A stretch of DNA of 64,000 nucleotides from Lanius collurio (taxonomy: Eukaryota; Chordata; Aves; Passeriformes; Laniidae): assembly GCA_020086605.1 (NCBI GenBank), contig JACBWW010000007.1:20529752-20593751 (forward strand). The letters run 5' to 3'. This document shows positions 13,961 through 24,726 of the stretch, in pieces. Position numbers and translations under genes: made by a program. The notes beneath the pieces were generated by a model. That model did not search any database. It saw only the letters and a list, made by a program, of their open reading frames with translations, and was not told the origin of the DNA. Within the stretch, counting starts at the first letter, position 1, and every line of letters begins with the position of its first letter.

Positions 13961-16789
13961 ATTTTCAATACTAAAAGTTATAAAATTCAGAAGTTAGGGC
14001 AATTATAAAAAAGTTGTGTATTCCTTCATTTTCTCTTTGCTTCTTGCAGTGCAAAGGCACTAACACATAAAACTTCTCCTGATTATTTCTTTGGGCTATA
14101 TGGGTAATTACAGAATAGATGATGGAACAGCATAAAGATTGACAGAAAATCCTTCAAAACAGTCTGTCTTTTCTAATGTATATGCTCATTAGTAGTCTGT
14201 CCATTATTTATGCAGAAGCTTCTGTGATGACTCCAGGCTGTTCTTAGACTCAAAAGGGTCCTCAGTAAACTGCAAAGTAGAAATCCTTTTTCCCCTGCTG
14301 CTCTTTCATAACTGTAATGTTACTGTCAAAAGAAAATTCTCTTCACCAGTCAAGCATTCTAATACCTCAAACAATTGTTTTTTTTAATTTCTTCTTAACC
14401 TTAGTATCTGTAATTTATAGCTATTTCTTATAAAGTATATGTGTTTGTACTTTATCTAGGTAAAATGTCTTGTCCATGTATTTGGTGTTTGCTTTATATG
14501 CTAAAATAATTTTTAAAGCCCACCATTTTCCCATGTTTTTTCTCTTCTTCCAATGATGTCTTGCATGCTTAGCACGTTAGTACACTATTTTCACTGAATA
14601 GTAGGAACTCAATCCTGGCTCCTGTGGCACAGGACTTAAGGCTGCTGTCCCCTTAAACTCATGGTTTTAAACTGAGGCTTCTGAACACCACATTGCTACA
14701 AGAAGTGGAAAAGTAAAATTATGCTTTTCACTGGCTTTTCAAATTATAATGTTAAGTTTTGTGTCACCACAGACCTAGGGACCAGTTTACATATCTCAGT
14801 TTACATACCATTATATGAAAACAATGCTATGGAAAATGGGTCCCTCTTATAAGCTATTTGCAGAAAAACATATGACTGGCAATTGTTTGAAGCTCTGAAA
14901 TAGTTTTAGGGGTTATGTAAGCTTCACAGGAAAGGGATGGAAAAGAATTTATACAGAGAAAAAAATTACTGGTGTGGGAAAAAAATCTGTGGGATGGTGT
15001 TCTGACATTCCCACTGAGAGGGACAGCATAAGGTGCCAAAGGTAAATGAGTACAAGGTGACATAAAGTTCCATGTCAGAAGATAATTCCAAATGCTAAAG
15101 GTGAAAGAGATGTTAGATAAGTTGGGGATAATCCATGGTATGTTTGAAGAGAAGTGGCGTTCTTGACTCCATGGAGAAGTGTTAAGCCAGCAGAATGTCA
15201 AGAAGAGTGACACTGTCAAAGTGACAAGGTAGAGAAAATCACTGCAGCCTCATTTGAAATGTACAAAAGTTGTGTTAGACAGCAGTTTTCACAAAAAGGA
15301 AATAAAAGGATGGTTCCATAATCGACAAGTTGACAAGAGCCAGGATGAGAGTTTTAGGTGTGGGGTCTGACAGCAATGGCTGGTACGTGATAGATGAGCA
15401 CACACAGAAGTAAGGACCTCAAGAGCTTTGACCTAAGTCAAAGATACATGCAAGAAATAGTTCAATGTAACAAGACAAATTACATGATCAAAAAACATGG
15501 CATCTAGGAGAAGGGAATCCAGAGAAAATAGTGAAAATTTGATTGTTTTCTGTATTTCACAGTGAATATTAGAAATCACAAAAAAGATTTCTGTAGAACA
15601 ATGCAATATGATGGAACATAAAATATTTGTCAGTAACTTAAGCATAAGGACACTTTTCATAAAGTGTGAAAATAAATGTATAAAATATATATGTATAAAT
15701 AAAAATGCAAATAAATGCATATATAAAATTTTATTAAGCAGCAGATATTTAAGATCACCCTGCAGCAGGCCCTTGGTGATTTGTTTTTTGCCATCTATTT
15801 TCAATATTCAGTTGCTAAAGGAATAAATTAATTCTTTGGGTTCTCCCCGTATTTCATGATGTTTCTCAAAAGCTTCCATGTTTCTGTTGGACCCACCCCC
15901 TTTCTCACTCCATGTCTGAGTCCCTGAGCAATTACAGGTTAGGAACTCAGTTCTACCTCCTGTTAAGCTAACCATGATTTATGTCAGGTTCAACATGGTG
16001 TCTTGGACATTCTACCCTTGAGGAGAGACACAAGGAATTTTGAAAAACAACTGAGTCACACATTTGATGGAAAGTATTATTTGAACCACTTGTATGTCTA
16101 AGAAAAGATATCTGAAAATGGGTGCAATTCTTCACTAATAGTTTTTGGGATATCTCTGTGAAATATTTCAGTCTGCTAGTCTATCATCTTGTCAGAGCTT
16201 TCCCACACTCTCTGGACAGCCCATGTCTCCTTGCAAGTACCATGGATTTGTAAAGGTCTATAGCACTTTAAATCCCACTTTCTATCTTGGTCAATCAACT
16301 ACATCACATCAGCTCAGAATCTGCTACAATGCAATATAAGAATCCACTTTAAAGCAATAAATAGCTCTGGCTGAGCTTCTGCACTTCATTGCTATTCTGT
16401 TGCTAGTCCTGGCATTTGGGAAACAAAACCTTTTGGTTAACCATCAAATGAAAAGATTGTTAATAAGCTGTTAGATACTAATCATGTACAAACCTTTTAA
16501 GTGTGATGACTCCATTTAAAAATTATTGTGTCACAATATAAACACAATTTTTGTAGTGTAGTCGTCTCTGATTATAATGACTGGAGATTACAGTCATCAT
16601 GTCCATAGGGACAAGGAACAATGGATGGACATGATGTGGTGTGTCCTCAGTTAGTTTTAGAAATGTTTTCTCCTTCCTCACTCCTTACTCACAGCAGAGT
16701 TATATGGTTATATGCTTCAGATAGACCAGCAAATTGAAACCAGCCTACCTTTTATTTTTATTAATTTTTATTATTTTTAGCAATATTAC
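13961..16789. other. AT-rich unique DNA, no gene seen
   Basis: No supported gene or mobile element. The open frames at 14854-15219 and 15433-15804 (minus) have no recognisable domain and use AT-rich chance codons. An unrecognised old repeat is possible at 14600-15400, where composition is slightly richer in G. Confidence 0.5.
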
Positions 16790-16895
16790 AAAAACAAAAC
16801 AAAACAAAACAAAACAAAACTGTTTGTTCAATCAACATATTGGGAACTTTTGGGAACATTCATTTTAACATCTGGAAAAAAAAAAAAAAAAAAAA
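16790..16895. repeat. (AAAAC)n tract and A20 homopolymer
   Basis: A pentanucleotide AAAAC tract at about 16790-16820 is followed, after 55 bases of mixed sequence, by an uninterrupted run of 20 A at 16876-16895. No retroposon body is evident upstream, so these are simple repeats and not a proven poly(A) tail. Confidence 0.9.
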
Positions 16896-18123
16896 GTATT
16901 TTTATAGTCCACCTACCAAAGAACTAATTCCTATATTGTATAGGCTTTTTGCAGATGTTCCACTGTCACCTCCAGGAGAGTATCAGTGCATTGTACTGGT
17001 CCTATCTATACTTCTTTTACTTTTAATGGTGTCATAATAAGCCTCATATAAAAAAAGCACATGTTTACAGTCGAAAATCCCTCTAAAAAGTGCATCTCCA
17101 AGCCAACAAAAAATAGAGCTTGCATAATGAACATACTGCAAGCTATTTTACAAAAGTCAAAAATGACATCTTAATTCCTCCCCAAAATTATTTCTTCTCT
17201 GCAATACTGTAATCTGGCCTTTTCATATAAAACAGCTCTACCTCTGGTCTTACATTTCCTGGAGGCAGCTGATTTCCTTGACATGTCTTTATAACAGATG
17301 ATTGCAATCAGAGTCTTATGTAATTCAGTATCTGTTTTCAAAGAATAAAGTTTAATCTAATAATGTTGTATTAAATTCTCAGTTCCTGTAGGACTGCTTT
17401 GGGAGGATATTCAAGGGAAATCATTTTATTTGGAGCTCAGCTGCTGGTTGCCCTTATCTTTCCGAATGAAAATTTATTTCAAGATAACAGTAGCTTCACT
17501 ATTTCTTAAATTTTGATATTTTCTGAGTGGGAGATTTTCTGTGTGCATGCTAAATTTTCAGCAGAGACTACATGACCTGAAACAAATTGTTTTATTTCTT
17601 TCATTAATCAAAATATTAACTCTTTTCTGCTTGAATAATAACTTTTAGAGGGGAAAATATTTAAACCTGCTACAGCAGTTTAGTATCTTGGTGAACTGTG
17701 AAAAGGACATTTTCACAGCAAGGAATATATACTTACCAAGACTTCTTAAACCCTTCTTTTTAAAAAAAAAAGTTAAGTTTGCTAAAGTCCCTTATTAGAT
17801 ACACCAACTCTCCTTACATAAAAGTGTTGCGGTGGACCCCCCTGGGCCCAAAGGGTACAATTTCAAGGTTCCCAAGGGGTCTCTAGGAGTGAGGAACTGC
17901 ACTTCAAGGAAGAATTCATACTTGTATCAAGTAATTTATAATCAGAATGAATAGATCAGCAAAGAATGAGAAAAAGAAATCATTATCATAAGAAAGCACT
18001 TTTCATAAATGAAATAGTAGCAGCTTGATGGAATCCCAAGGGTAATAAAACAGTTGGTTTCAGATCTTTCAGGAAATTTGAGAATTCTGAGAATTGCTTT
18101 TCATTTCTTAACTGAACTATTTG
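16896..18123. other. Unique DNA with a small GC-rich patch
   Basis: Mostly AT-rich and featureless. The patch at 17825-17890 (starting TGTTGCGGTGG, then C- and G-runs) differs sharply from its surroundings. It may be a fragment of an LTR, but neither end could be defined. Confidence 0.4.
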
Positions 18124-18240
18124 CCCTTCCCTTCCCTTCCCTTCCCTTCCCTTCCCTTCCCTTCCCTTCCCTTCCCAAACCTTCCCAAACCTTCCCAAAC
18201 CTTCCCAAACCTTCCCTACCTTCCCAAACCTTCCCTTCCT
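18124..18240. repeat. (CCCTT)n satellite grading into a 10-bp repeat
   Basis: About eleven CCCTT units (18124-18177) pass directly into four perfect copies of the decamer CTTCCCAAAC (18171-18210). Degenerate decamers continue to about 18240. Strand asymmetry is complete: all pyrimidine in the first part. Open frames of Gly-Lys-Arg-Glu or Pro-Phe-Ser-Leu type across it are artefacts. Confidence 0.97.
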
Positions 18241-18245
18241 GAACC

Positions 18246-20094
18246 TTCATTTCCCTTATTAGCATATTTTATGATCTTTAATCATGAAGGATATATATAT
18301 ATATGTAGACTGATCCAGTGTATTATTATTGTAAATAAGTTTTCCTTTAGACTTTGAAAGGTGATAAAAATTAAAACTAGATTGTTTAGATCTACTTTTG
18401 TATCATCATATTTTTTAATTGGAGTTTCATAATTTGAAATATATAAAGAACATTTTTTCCATAATTTACACCAAAAATGGAGGGACTAACATTTTAAAAC
18501 AAAGTCTGTGTAATGGACCCATCTATACTTTTTCAGGAAAGAAGTTCATGCTTTTAGAGCTAAATTCTGTAACTGTATGAAGACCAATAGCTTGCATTTT
18601 CTCCTTCATCACGGTAGCAGACATTATAACAACCAATGTGTAGACGCAACTGCTGAGATCACAGAGTGTATTGCAAAACTTTCCAGGAATTTGTGCACCT
18701 CCTACGTCAATTAAATCTATGCACTTAGGGATGTGTTATCATGACATTACTCAAGATTTTACCTTTATGTACACTAGCATGAAGGACTTCATTTCAATAT
18801 GGCCTTCATTGTCTTTCAGCTACTGGATTGACTGGAGCATGTATTATCTCCCTCAGTTAGAAAAAAGAAAAATTAAATAATTACTTTTAAACCATAATAA
18901 AATTTTGTTGTGTTCAGATGTCTGAGCCAGTGGAAGAAAAAAATCATAAAAGTACTATATATAACAGCACGCTGGGAGGACCGAGACTTTCATTGTGAGA
19001 CATGATTTATCTTTAACTACCATGCTCTGCTGCACTGTCTAGCTTTGGCATTAGTTGTCTGATGCTGGGTCACATTGTATGAATGCTGGAATGAAGTTAC
19101 TTCAGGTAAACAGAAAATGAAGGAACTTTATAAAAAAGATCTTCATCCTCTTTCAGACTTTGTATTTTTCTTCATGCTTTTTTGCTTTATGTATCTTTTG
19201 AAGCACTGGTCCTTTGGTAATTTAATTTATTTTTTTTTTTTTTTCCCAATAGAATCATAAAATTTATTATTTTTAGTGGGGTTTTGTTTAGGTTTGTTTG
19301 GGCATTTTTCTGTTTATCTGGATAAGTGTGCCATTGTTCTAGATTAAATGTTAAATATTTACTCCCTTCTCAAGCCAAAAACATGACTGCTTCTGACTTG
19401 TTCAGTAACAGTTTGTATTATTTCTTTACAGTATGCATTCTATGTGCTAATAAAATATGTTCTCTGACATTTGTTAAACTGAATATTAATTGCAGCTCCA
19501 ATCTGCAGACACAGAGAGCATCCTGTTTCAGAACTGATGAGCACTGGCTGAAGGTGTCATTTGTTTCCTGAGAAGACAATAAAAAGTCTAGTGATGTCAC
19601 TTACAGAAGGGTAGAAATCTCCAGAAATTTATTAACTGGGCATTAAGCATTGTACACCTTAAAGTAAAAAAGCTACATTATGAAGAAAGATAGAAAAATG
19701 TATTGTTCTCCCATGACTATATGGAGAAAATACTTCAGGAGATTGAACAGGTGAGTTTAATATTATTAAATAAATAGAATGAGTGCTTCAAATAATATCC
19801 AGGGAAGACAATACTCTTTAAAAATTAAATTTCTGTATTCTTATGAATTTGAATAACTAGAGAAACATATATGTAAGAAACATATATGTATATCACCTTC
19901 TAATTAGCATTTTGAAATTACCTCCAGGGAACCCCCTCCTCAGTTTCAGTTACATAGCATAGCATTCCAGATATGACCCCATGTAAATATATTAGTCCAT
20001 TTACACAAAACCCACAGCTGCCCAGCCATTTTCAGTGTTGCAATCATTTTTGATTGTGTTTTCTTAGTAAACAAATGGAGGCAGAGATTCAATT
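18246..20094. other. AT-rich unique DNA, no gene seen
   Basis: Short AT alternation at 18293-18305 and a T-run near 19222-19243. No coding, RNA or mobile-element signal recognised. Confidence 0.5.
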
Positions 20095-20559
20095 GCAGAA
20101 CTGGTCAGGAGCAGCAGTGGTAATGAATTGTATTGCAGGCCAGAGTTAATTCCCTGTCCCTGGGAAGACAGCACAGGAGCAGGGCCTTGGATCCGAGTTG
20201 TAGTTGCCTCCTGAGGCTGAGCATGACATGGCTCTGTTAATTGCTGCAGTGTACTCCCTGGGTTCCACCCCACGGCCCCCAGGTCCTTGCTATGTGACTC
20301 TGAGATATTCCTTTGTTTAAAGGTCAAGCAGCCCGGGCTCTGATCTGGTTGGTTGTACATCCCAGCTCCGCCCCCGATATCCCCTTTCCCCCTCACCATG
20401 ACAAAAGTAACTTCACACAGAGGCTCTGCCTCTTCCCGGCTGCCCTCTTGATCAGATTCATCCCGTCTCTTGGGATGGGGAATAAATGATTCTAAGAATA
20501 TAGCCGAGGTCTGAGATTCATTTCATCTCTTTGCTTCTGCTTCTGGTGAGTAGCTAACA
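20095..20559 (+). mobile_element. Probable LTR, plus strand, ends uncertain
   Basis: The GC content jumps relative to the flanks. The order of elements fits an LTR: a GC-box-like CCGCCCCC near 20371, a polyadenylation signal AATAAA at 20481-20486, then a U5-like pyrimidine-rich stretch ending TAACA at 20559. The left end is not defined and no target duplication was found. It could be another transposable element or a GC-rich promoter. The open frame on the opposite strand (20064-20399) has no domain. Confidence 0.5.
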
Positions 20560-21187
20560 GCTGGCCCTGCCTATTGTGGAGCTGCACAGCTGAGGGATAT
20601 CTAAGCTGTCTGTGGATGGTTTGAGATATACCAAGGCATATAGAGGCAAGCTTTACCACAGAAATTAAGCAGTGTACAAAGCTACAAAATTACCAGAGTT
20701 AATCACATCATTGGAAGGAACAGGAAAAGAGACAAATTTTCTTCTTTAAGAAGATTGTTCCTAAGCCTGATATTAATGGGGAGCAGTTGTAAATAAAACA
20801 ATTTGACAGTTTAATACTTTTACTGGAAATATTTTTCAGCCATATAAAATAGTGAAACTATAGTAATGGAGATTTATCAGCTATTAAAACATTTCCTCAC
20901 AAAGACCTTTTGGATTTCCATTTATTGATAAGTAAGTAAAAATCTTACAAAGAACAAAGAAAGAAGATTTTGAATGCTTAGTTCCTCCTTTTAGTTTTGG
21001 AACACTGCATACCTAGCTTAACTTGGCCCTGGCACAAGTCTTGTATTTATCTTTCATCAGGCATTTTGTGTATCCTTCATTTTTCTCTGAATCAGTTTCG
21101 TTAAGTATGTAATATATGGAGGAATTTTCATGCATTTCCAGTAGTTTGAACTACTACGGGCTCATCAGTTCCCATTTTACATGCAAG
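20560..21187. other. Unique DNA, no gene seen
   Basis: The first 100 bases may still belong to the element on the left. The rest is AT-rich with nothing recognised. Confidence 0.4.
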
Positions 21188-21193
21188 TTTGAA

Positions 21194-21479
21194 TGTGGAG
21201 GTGCCTCCATGAAATCCTGTGGGAAGGGACCCTGCAGGGTGCGAGTCTGTCCCTGTCCCTGCTCACATATCACGTGTGCCCCATACCTGTTCCTGTTTGG
21301 TTGGTTTGGGTGCCTGGACCAGGAAGAGAGCAGGGTCCCATGACTGGAGAGTCAGCCTGGGAACTCCAGCCATGCGGCTGGAGGAATAAATCATCCCTGA
21401 ACATCTAAAGAAATATTGCTTCATCTTTCCTTCCAAGTTCATCACTGTCTTATGCTTGTAAGGATTCCCCATTACAACA
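21194..21479 (+). mobile_element. Solo LTR, ERVK-like, 286 bp
   Basis: It starts TGTGGAGG and ends TTACAACA, giving TGT...ACA inverted termini. It is flanked by hexamers TTTGAA (21188-21193) and TTTGAG (21480-21485), a 6-bp target duplication with one change, the size typical of ERVK-type integrases. An AATAAA signal lies at about 21385-21390 in the 'ggaataaatcatccctgaa' context, giving R/U5 on the right and plus orientation. No internal viral sequence is attached. Confidence 0.8.
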
Positions 21480-21560
21480 TTTGAGTACAGTTTTTCCTGC
21501 AGTTGCTGTTTCACCTTCCTCTTTGCCATCTTTTTCCATTGTCCCCCCACATATGGAAAA

Positions 21561-21639
21561 GCCCCCCTTTGAGCAACTTGATCTAGAGGAAGGTGCTCCT
21601 GCCTATGGGGGGGCTCTATATGATCTTTAAGGCCCGTTC
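21561..21639 (+). mobile_element. CR1 LINE 3' tail, left part (split by LTR)
   Basis: This carries the conserved CR1 tail region ('ttgagcaacttgatctaga' then 'atgatctttaagg'). It stops at 21639, exactly where an LTR begins. The missing end of the CR1 resumes at 22651. The two halves share a 5-base duplication (CGTTC 21635-21639, CCTTC 22651-22655) and together make a normal CR1 3' end. The CR1 is therefore older than the LTR. Confidence 0.85.
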
Positions 21640-22650
21640 TGTCCTAGGTGACCTAGGTCACCCAAAAATCGTGTATTGCATATTTTTTCTATGTCAATCT
21701 TTGTAGTCTGTTTTATTATCTCTTTAAGGTTTGGCAACCTGGGAAGAAGAAACTGTGTGTTTTACTCTGGTTCACGGAAAGGAGAGGGCGCTGGGTCCCT
21801 TTAAAAATAGAGAATGGGTGTTCTGTCCATGCTTCTGAGGGGTTGCCTTGGCAAGGTCTCCGAGTCGCAACCTGAGAAGCTGCTTTTCACAATCCAAAAC
21901 TGCCTCTGAGCAGATATCTCAACACCTTAGCTGCTTGAGTATCATTTGGGTTTTTTTCTGCCTGTCAACTGCTGTGAGGCGGCACAAGGCAATAGTTTTT
22001 TTTGGTTCTCTGTGGGCTTTGGAGAATTTCGCAATACCTTCACTGCTGCTGCTTCAGTTTGCTGAGGAAGAGTCAGACGCTCTCTCTGCAAGTTTTCTCA
22101 GCCACTGCCCCCAGTTCCAGCTGCACTGTGCTGAGAAGGGGTCGAATCCTGTAACTGCTGTGAAGTTTCTACCTGCATTTTCTGGGCAGCATTGGAGTCT
22201 TTTGAACAAAAATATTTTCCAGGTTTTGTTTTGTCTTTGATTGTTTGTGTGTGTGTAGGAGGCTAGGGGTAAGTTTTCTGCAGCTGCGGAGGCTCAGTTG
22301 CTGTGCTCTCTTCCTTTGTTCTCCTTGTTGGCCACAAGGTCGGAAGTAGGGGGCTCCTCTGCCATTTTGTCTTTGCCCTCTGGGCCACATGGGCTGCTAC
22401 ACTGGCTGCCACGTTGGCTGCCATCTTGTTTTCTTTGTTCCCAGGGGACCGTGTGTCTCAGCACCTTTGTATCTAGAGGTTATTGCTCCTCTCTTGGTTG
22501 TTGCTGTTTTATTTTGAGTAAATGGTTATTTTTTCACTTATATCTTCTCGCATCTGTTTCTCCTTATTGGGGAAAGTGGGGTGGTTAAAACTAAGAAGGG
22601 GGTAACTCATTTTAGAGTTTCTGTCCTGTAAATAGTCTTAAACTAAGACA
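21640..22650 (+). mobile_element. Solo LTR (~1.0 kb) inserted in a CR1
   Basis: It starts TGTCCTAGG and ends AACTAAGACA, giving TGT...ACA termini. It is flanked by CGTTC/CCTTC (one change), the 5-bp duplication size of ERVL-type elements. The insertion cuts a CR1 3' tail in two, which fixes both boundaries independently of family knowledge. A 16-bp palindrome lies just inside the left end (21647-21662). GC content is moderate, and pyrimidine- and GTT-rich U5-like sequence fills the right end. The 130-codon open frame at 21848-22240 lies wholly inside the LTR and shows no domain. Confidence 0.85.
21647..21662. promoter_or_regulatory. 16-bp palindrome with AGGTCA half-sites
   Basis: GGTGACCTAGGTCACC is a perfect palindrome. 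It contains TGACCT and AGGTCA back to back, which are nuclear-receptor half-sites in an everted arrangement. An overlapping AGGTGA-CCT-AGGTCA reads as a direct repeat with 3-base spacing. It lies eight bases inside the LTR, in U3. Binding is inferred from motif shape only. Confidence 0.4.
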
Positions 22651-22679
22651 CCTTCTAACCCAAACCATTCTATGACTCT
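22651..22679 (+). mobile_element. CR1 LINE 3' tail, right part
   Basis: 'taacccaaaccattctatg' followed by 'actct' is the typical CR1 terminus with its ATTCTATG octamer (22665-22672). It completes the CR1 broken off at 21639. Confidence 0.8.
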
Positions 22680-22683
22680 TTAT

Positions 22684-23126
22684 CAACAAGCAAAGAAAAA
22701 CAAAGAATTAATTCACTGTTTCCCATGGGCAGGCAGGTGTTCAGCCACCTCCAGGAGACCAGGGCCCCATCATGTGTTATGGTTACTGGGGAAGACAAAC
22801 AACATCACCTCAAATGTTCACCCCTCCCTCCTTCTTCTCCTTACTTTATATACTGAGCACAATGTCATAGGGTTTGGAATATCCCTTTGGTCAGTTGGGG
22901 TCACCTGTCTAGGTTGTATCTCCTCCCAACCTCCCATGCACCCTCAATTTCCTGGCCAGTATGGCAGTACAAAAAACAGAAAAGGCCTTGGCTCTGTGTA
23001 AGCCCTGCTCAGCAATAATAAAAACATGTCTATATTATCAACCCTGTGTTCCACACAAATCCAGATTATAGCCCCATATCAGCCACTGTGAAGAAAATTA
23101 ACTATATCTCAGCCAAAACCAGCACA
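22684..23126 (+). mobile_element. LTR, ERVL-like, 5'-truncated (second copy)
   Basis: Same family as 10967-11490. Shared landmarks are the TATA-like TTTATATA with 'actgagca' at 22845-22859, the 'ctgctcagcaata' segment near 23008, and the right end 'agccaaaaccagcaca' at 23126. The first 190 or so bases of the family are missing. The left edge abuts the end of the CR1. No target duplication is visible, as expected for a truncated copy. Confidence 0.8.
22845..22852 (+). promoter_or_regulatory. TATA-like box of LTR
   Basis: TTTATATA in the same context as the box at 11243-11250 of the related LTR. Confidence 0.5.
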
Positions 23127-24245
23127 AAAAGAAGTTTCATCTCCTCCTAAGACATTTGGGATAAATCAGGCTTCAGATGTGTATTTCCTTTAAGTAGAGA
23201 GGTGTCTACACCTAGACTATTTAACTATGCCAAGACCAATATGTCTTGACTGTGGAACTAGTACCACATTATAGACAAAGGTATAAAATTTTCAGAGGTT
23301 TTTCTGGTATCATATCCTCTTAAAAATTAGAAAATGTAGGCTATTTCTAGGAATCAAATTCAGTTATATCCTTTTACCTTTTTTTTTTTTAACAAAAATT
23401 ACCTTTAGCCTATTAGAATGTTTCCTCTATGTTTTAGAGAAATAAAAAGCAGTCACACTGTTCTGAGTATCACCATGCATGTGAATGGGTGAGATGATGA
23501 GATGATGAAATGATGAAATGTAGATATCTACATCTAAATTGATTACCCTTGGACCACAGAGTGTCATTGAATAAAAGGTCTACATGTCATTGGTGAAAAC
23601 AAGCAGCAGGTAATGGGAAGTCTGTGAAGGTAGGGATGAATAACCCAGACTGAACTTTTGAACTCTCAGGATAAACCTGGTACTTTCTAGCTGTCATTGG
23701 TATTGGCTAAGTTGTCTGTTCTAATAACCCCTGGAGTAAGCAAAATGGGTGTATCCTAAATGCTCTACTTAGAAGGTGGACATGAGAGGAAACCACATAT
23801 AAACCACGGGAGTCTGATCACACACTTTGCTTCTGTACAGGGACAATTTAAATTAGTAAAATCAGGGACTTTGGGATCTATAAAGAAGAATTGGGACTGA
23901 AAAAATGGTTCCCAAAAATGTGGTCTTAGTAAGATGGAGACCCAGAAAGAAGACAGCAAACATCGTGGCTGGAGGGAAGATCCTGAAAGTAGAGAGAATT
24001 CTTAGAGACTGGGGAGTAGCATGGAAAAAAAATGACAGGAGAAGACCCTGGACAGTAATGCCCAAGACTGGTAGCAGCAAGCAGCTGTATGTCATTAACT
24101 TTCTTCCCAGTTCTCCTGCTGGCAGCCATCTCCCGGATGAAAAGAGAGTTCAAGACCTGCAGAACCTAATGTTATGAATGGGTAGGCAGGTAAAAGGTGA
24201 ACAACTGAGTGTGTGAGAATCAAGTAGGTTAAACCATCAAATTTT
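23127..24245. other. Unique DNA with small GATGA repeat and palindrome
   Basis: No gene recognised. At 23491-23520 imperfect GATGA/GATGAAAT repeats run directly into a perfect 16-bp palindrome ATGTAGATATCTACAT (23518-23533). The overlapping open frames on both strands at 23765-24177 show no domain. Confidence 0.5.
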
Positions 24246-24479
24246 GATTCTTTAATACACAACACTATCCAGATCCAATACATGTTGCCATTTAAACTGC
24301 CTCACCCATGCAATAGGAAAATCCACCCTCTATATGGCCCCATTAGGTCTATCAATTGCTAAGATTCTTTAATACACAACACTATCCAGATCCAATACAT
24401 GTTGCCATTTAAACTGCCTCACCCATGCAATAGGAAAATCCACTCTCTATATGGCCCCATTAGGTCTGTCGATTGCTAA
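24246..24479. repeat. 117-bp tandem duplication, two copies
   Basis: Copies at 24246-24362 and 24363-24479 are adjacent, in the same orientation, and differ at only three positions that I can count (about 97% identical). Each begins GATTCTTTAATACAC and ends TTGCTAA. The unit matches nothing I recognise as a mobile element, so this looks like a recent local duplication. Confidence 0.97.
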
Positions 24480-24726
24480 GAGCTCTGTAGAGATCAGGAA
24501 GCAAACACACAGCTTCACCCACTAATTTATTAAATGAAGAAGATTCATGTACATTTAATATTTTACCACATAAAAAGATCATTGCTGTGAAATGTTCAAA
24601 GGGTAATTTATGACAAGGTGTTCATAGTCTTAAAAGTAGTAAGTAGGAATCAGAAATTATTCACATAAAAATTGCAAGAAATAGAAGCTTTCCTGGCTTG
24701 GTTCATTATAACATAATGTAAAGCAC

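Noticed and set aside
18054..18357. Pro-Phe-Ser-Leu-rich frame and the opposite Gly-Lys-Arg-Glu frame
   Set aside because: Translation of the CCCTT satellite.
21848..22240. 130-codon open frame
   Set aside because: It is entirely inside the LTR at 21640-22650, which normally has no gene, and no domain is seen.
24246..24479. Direct repeats considered as a CRISPR array
   Set aside because: Only two copies of a 117-bp unit with no spacer. The window is vertebrate nuclear DNA.
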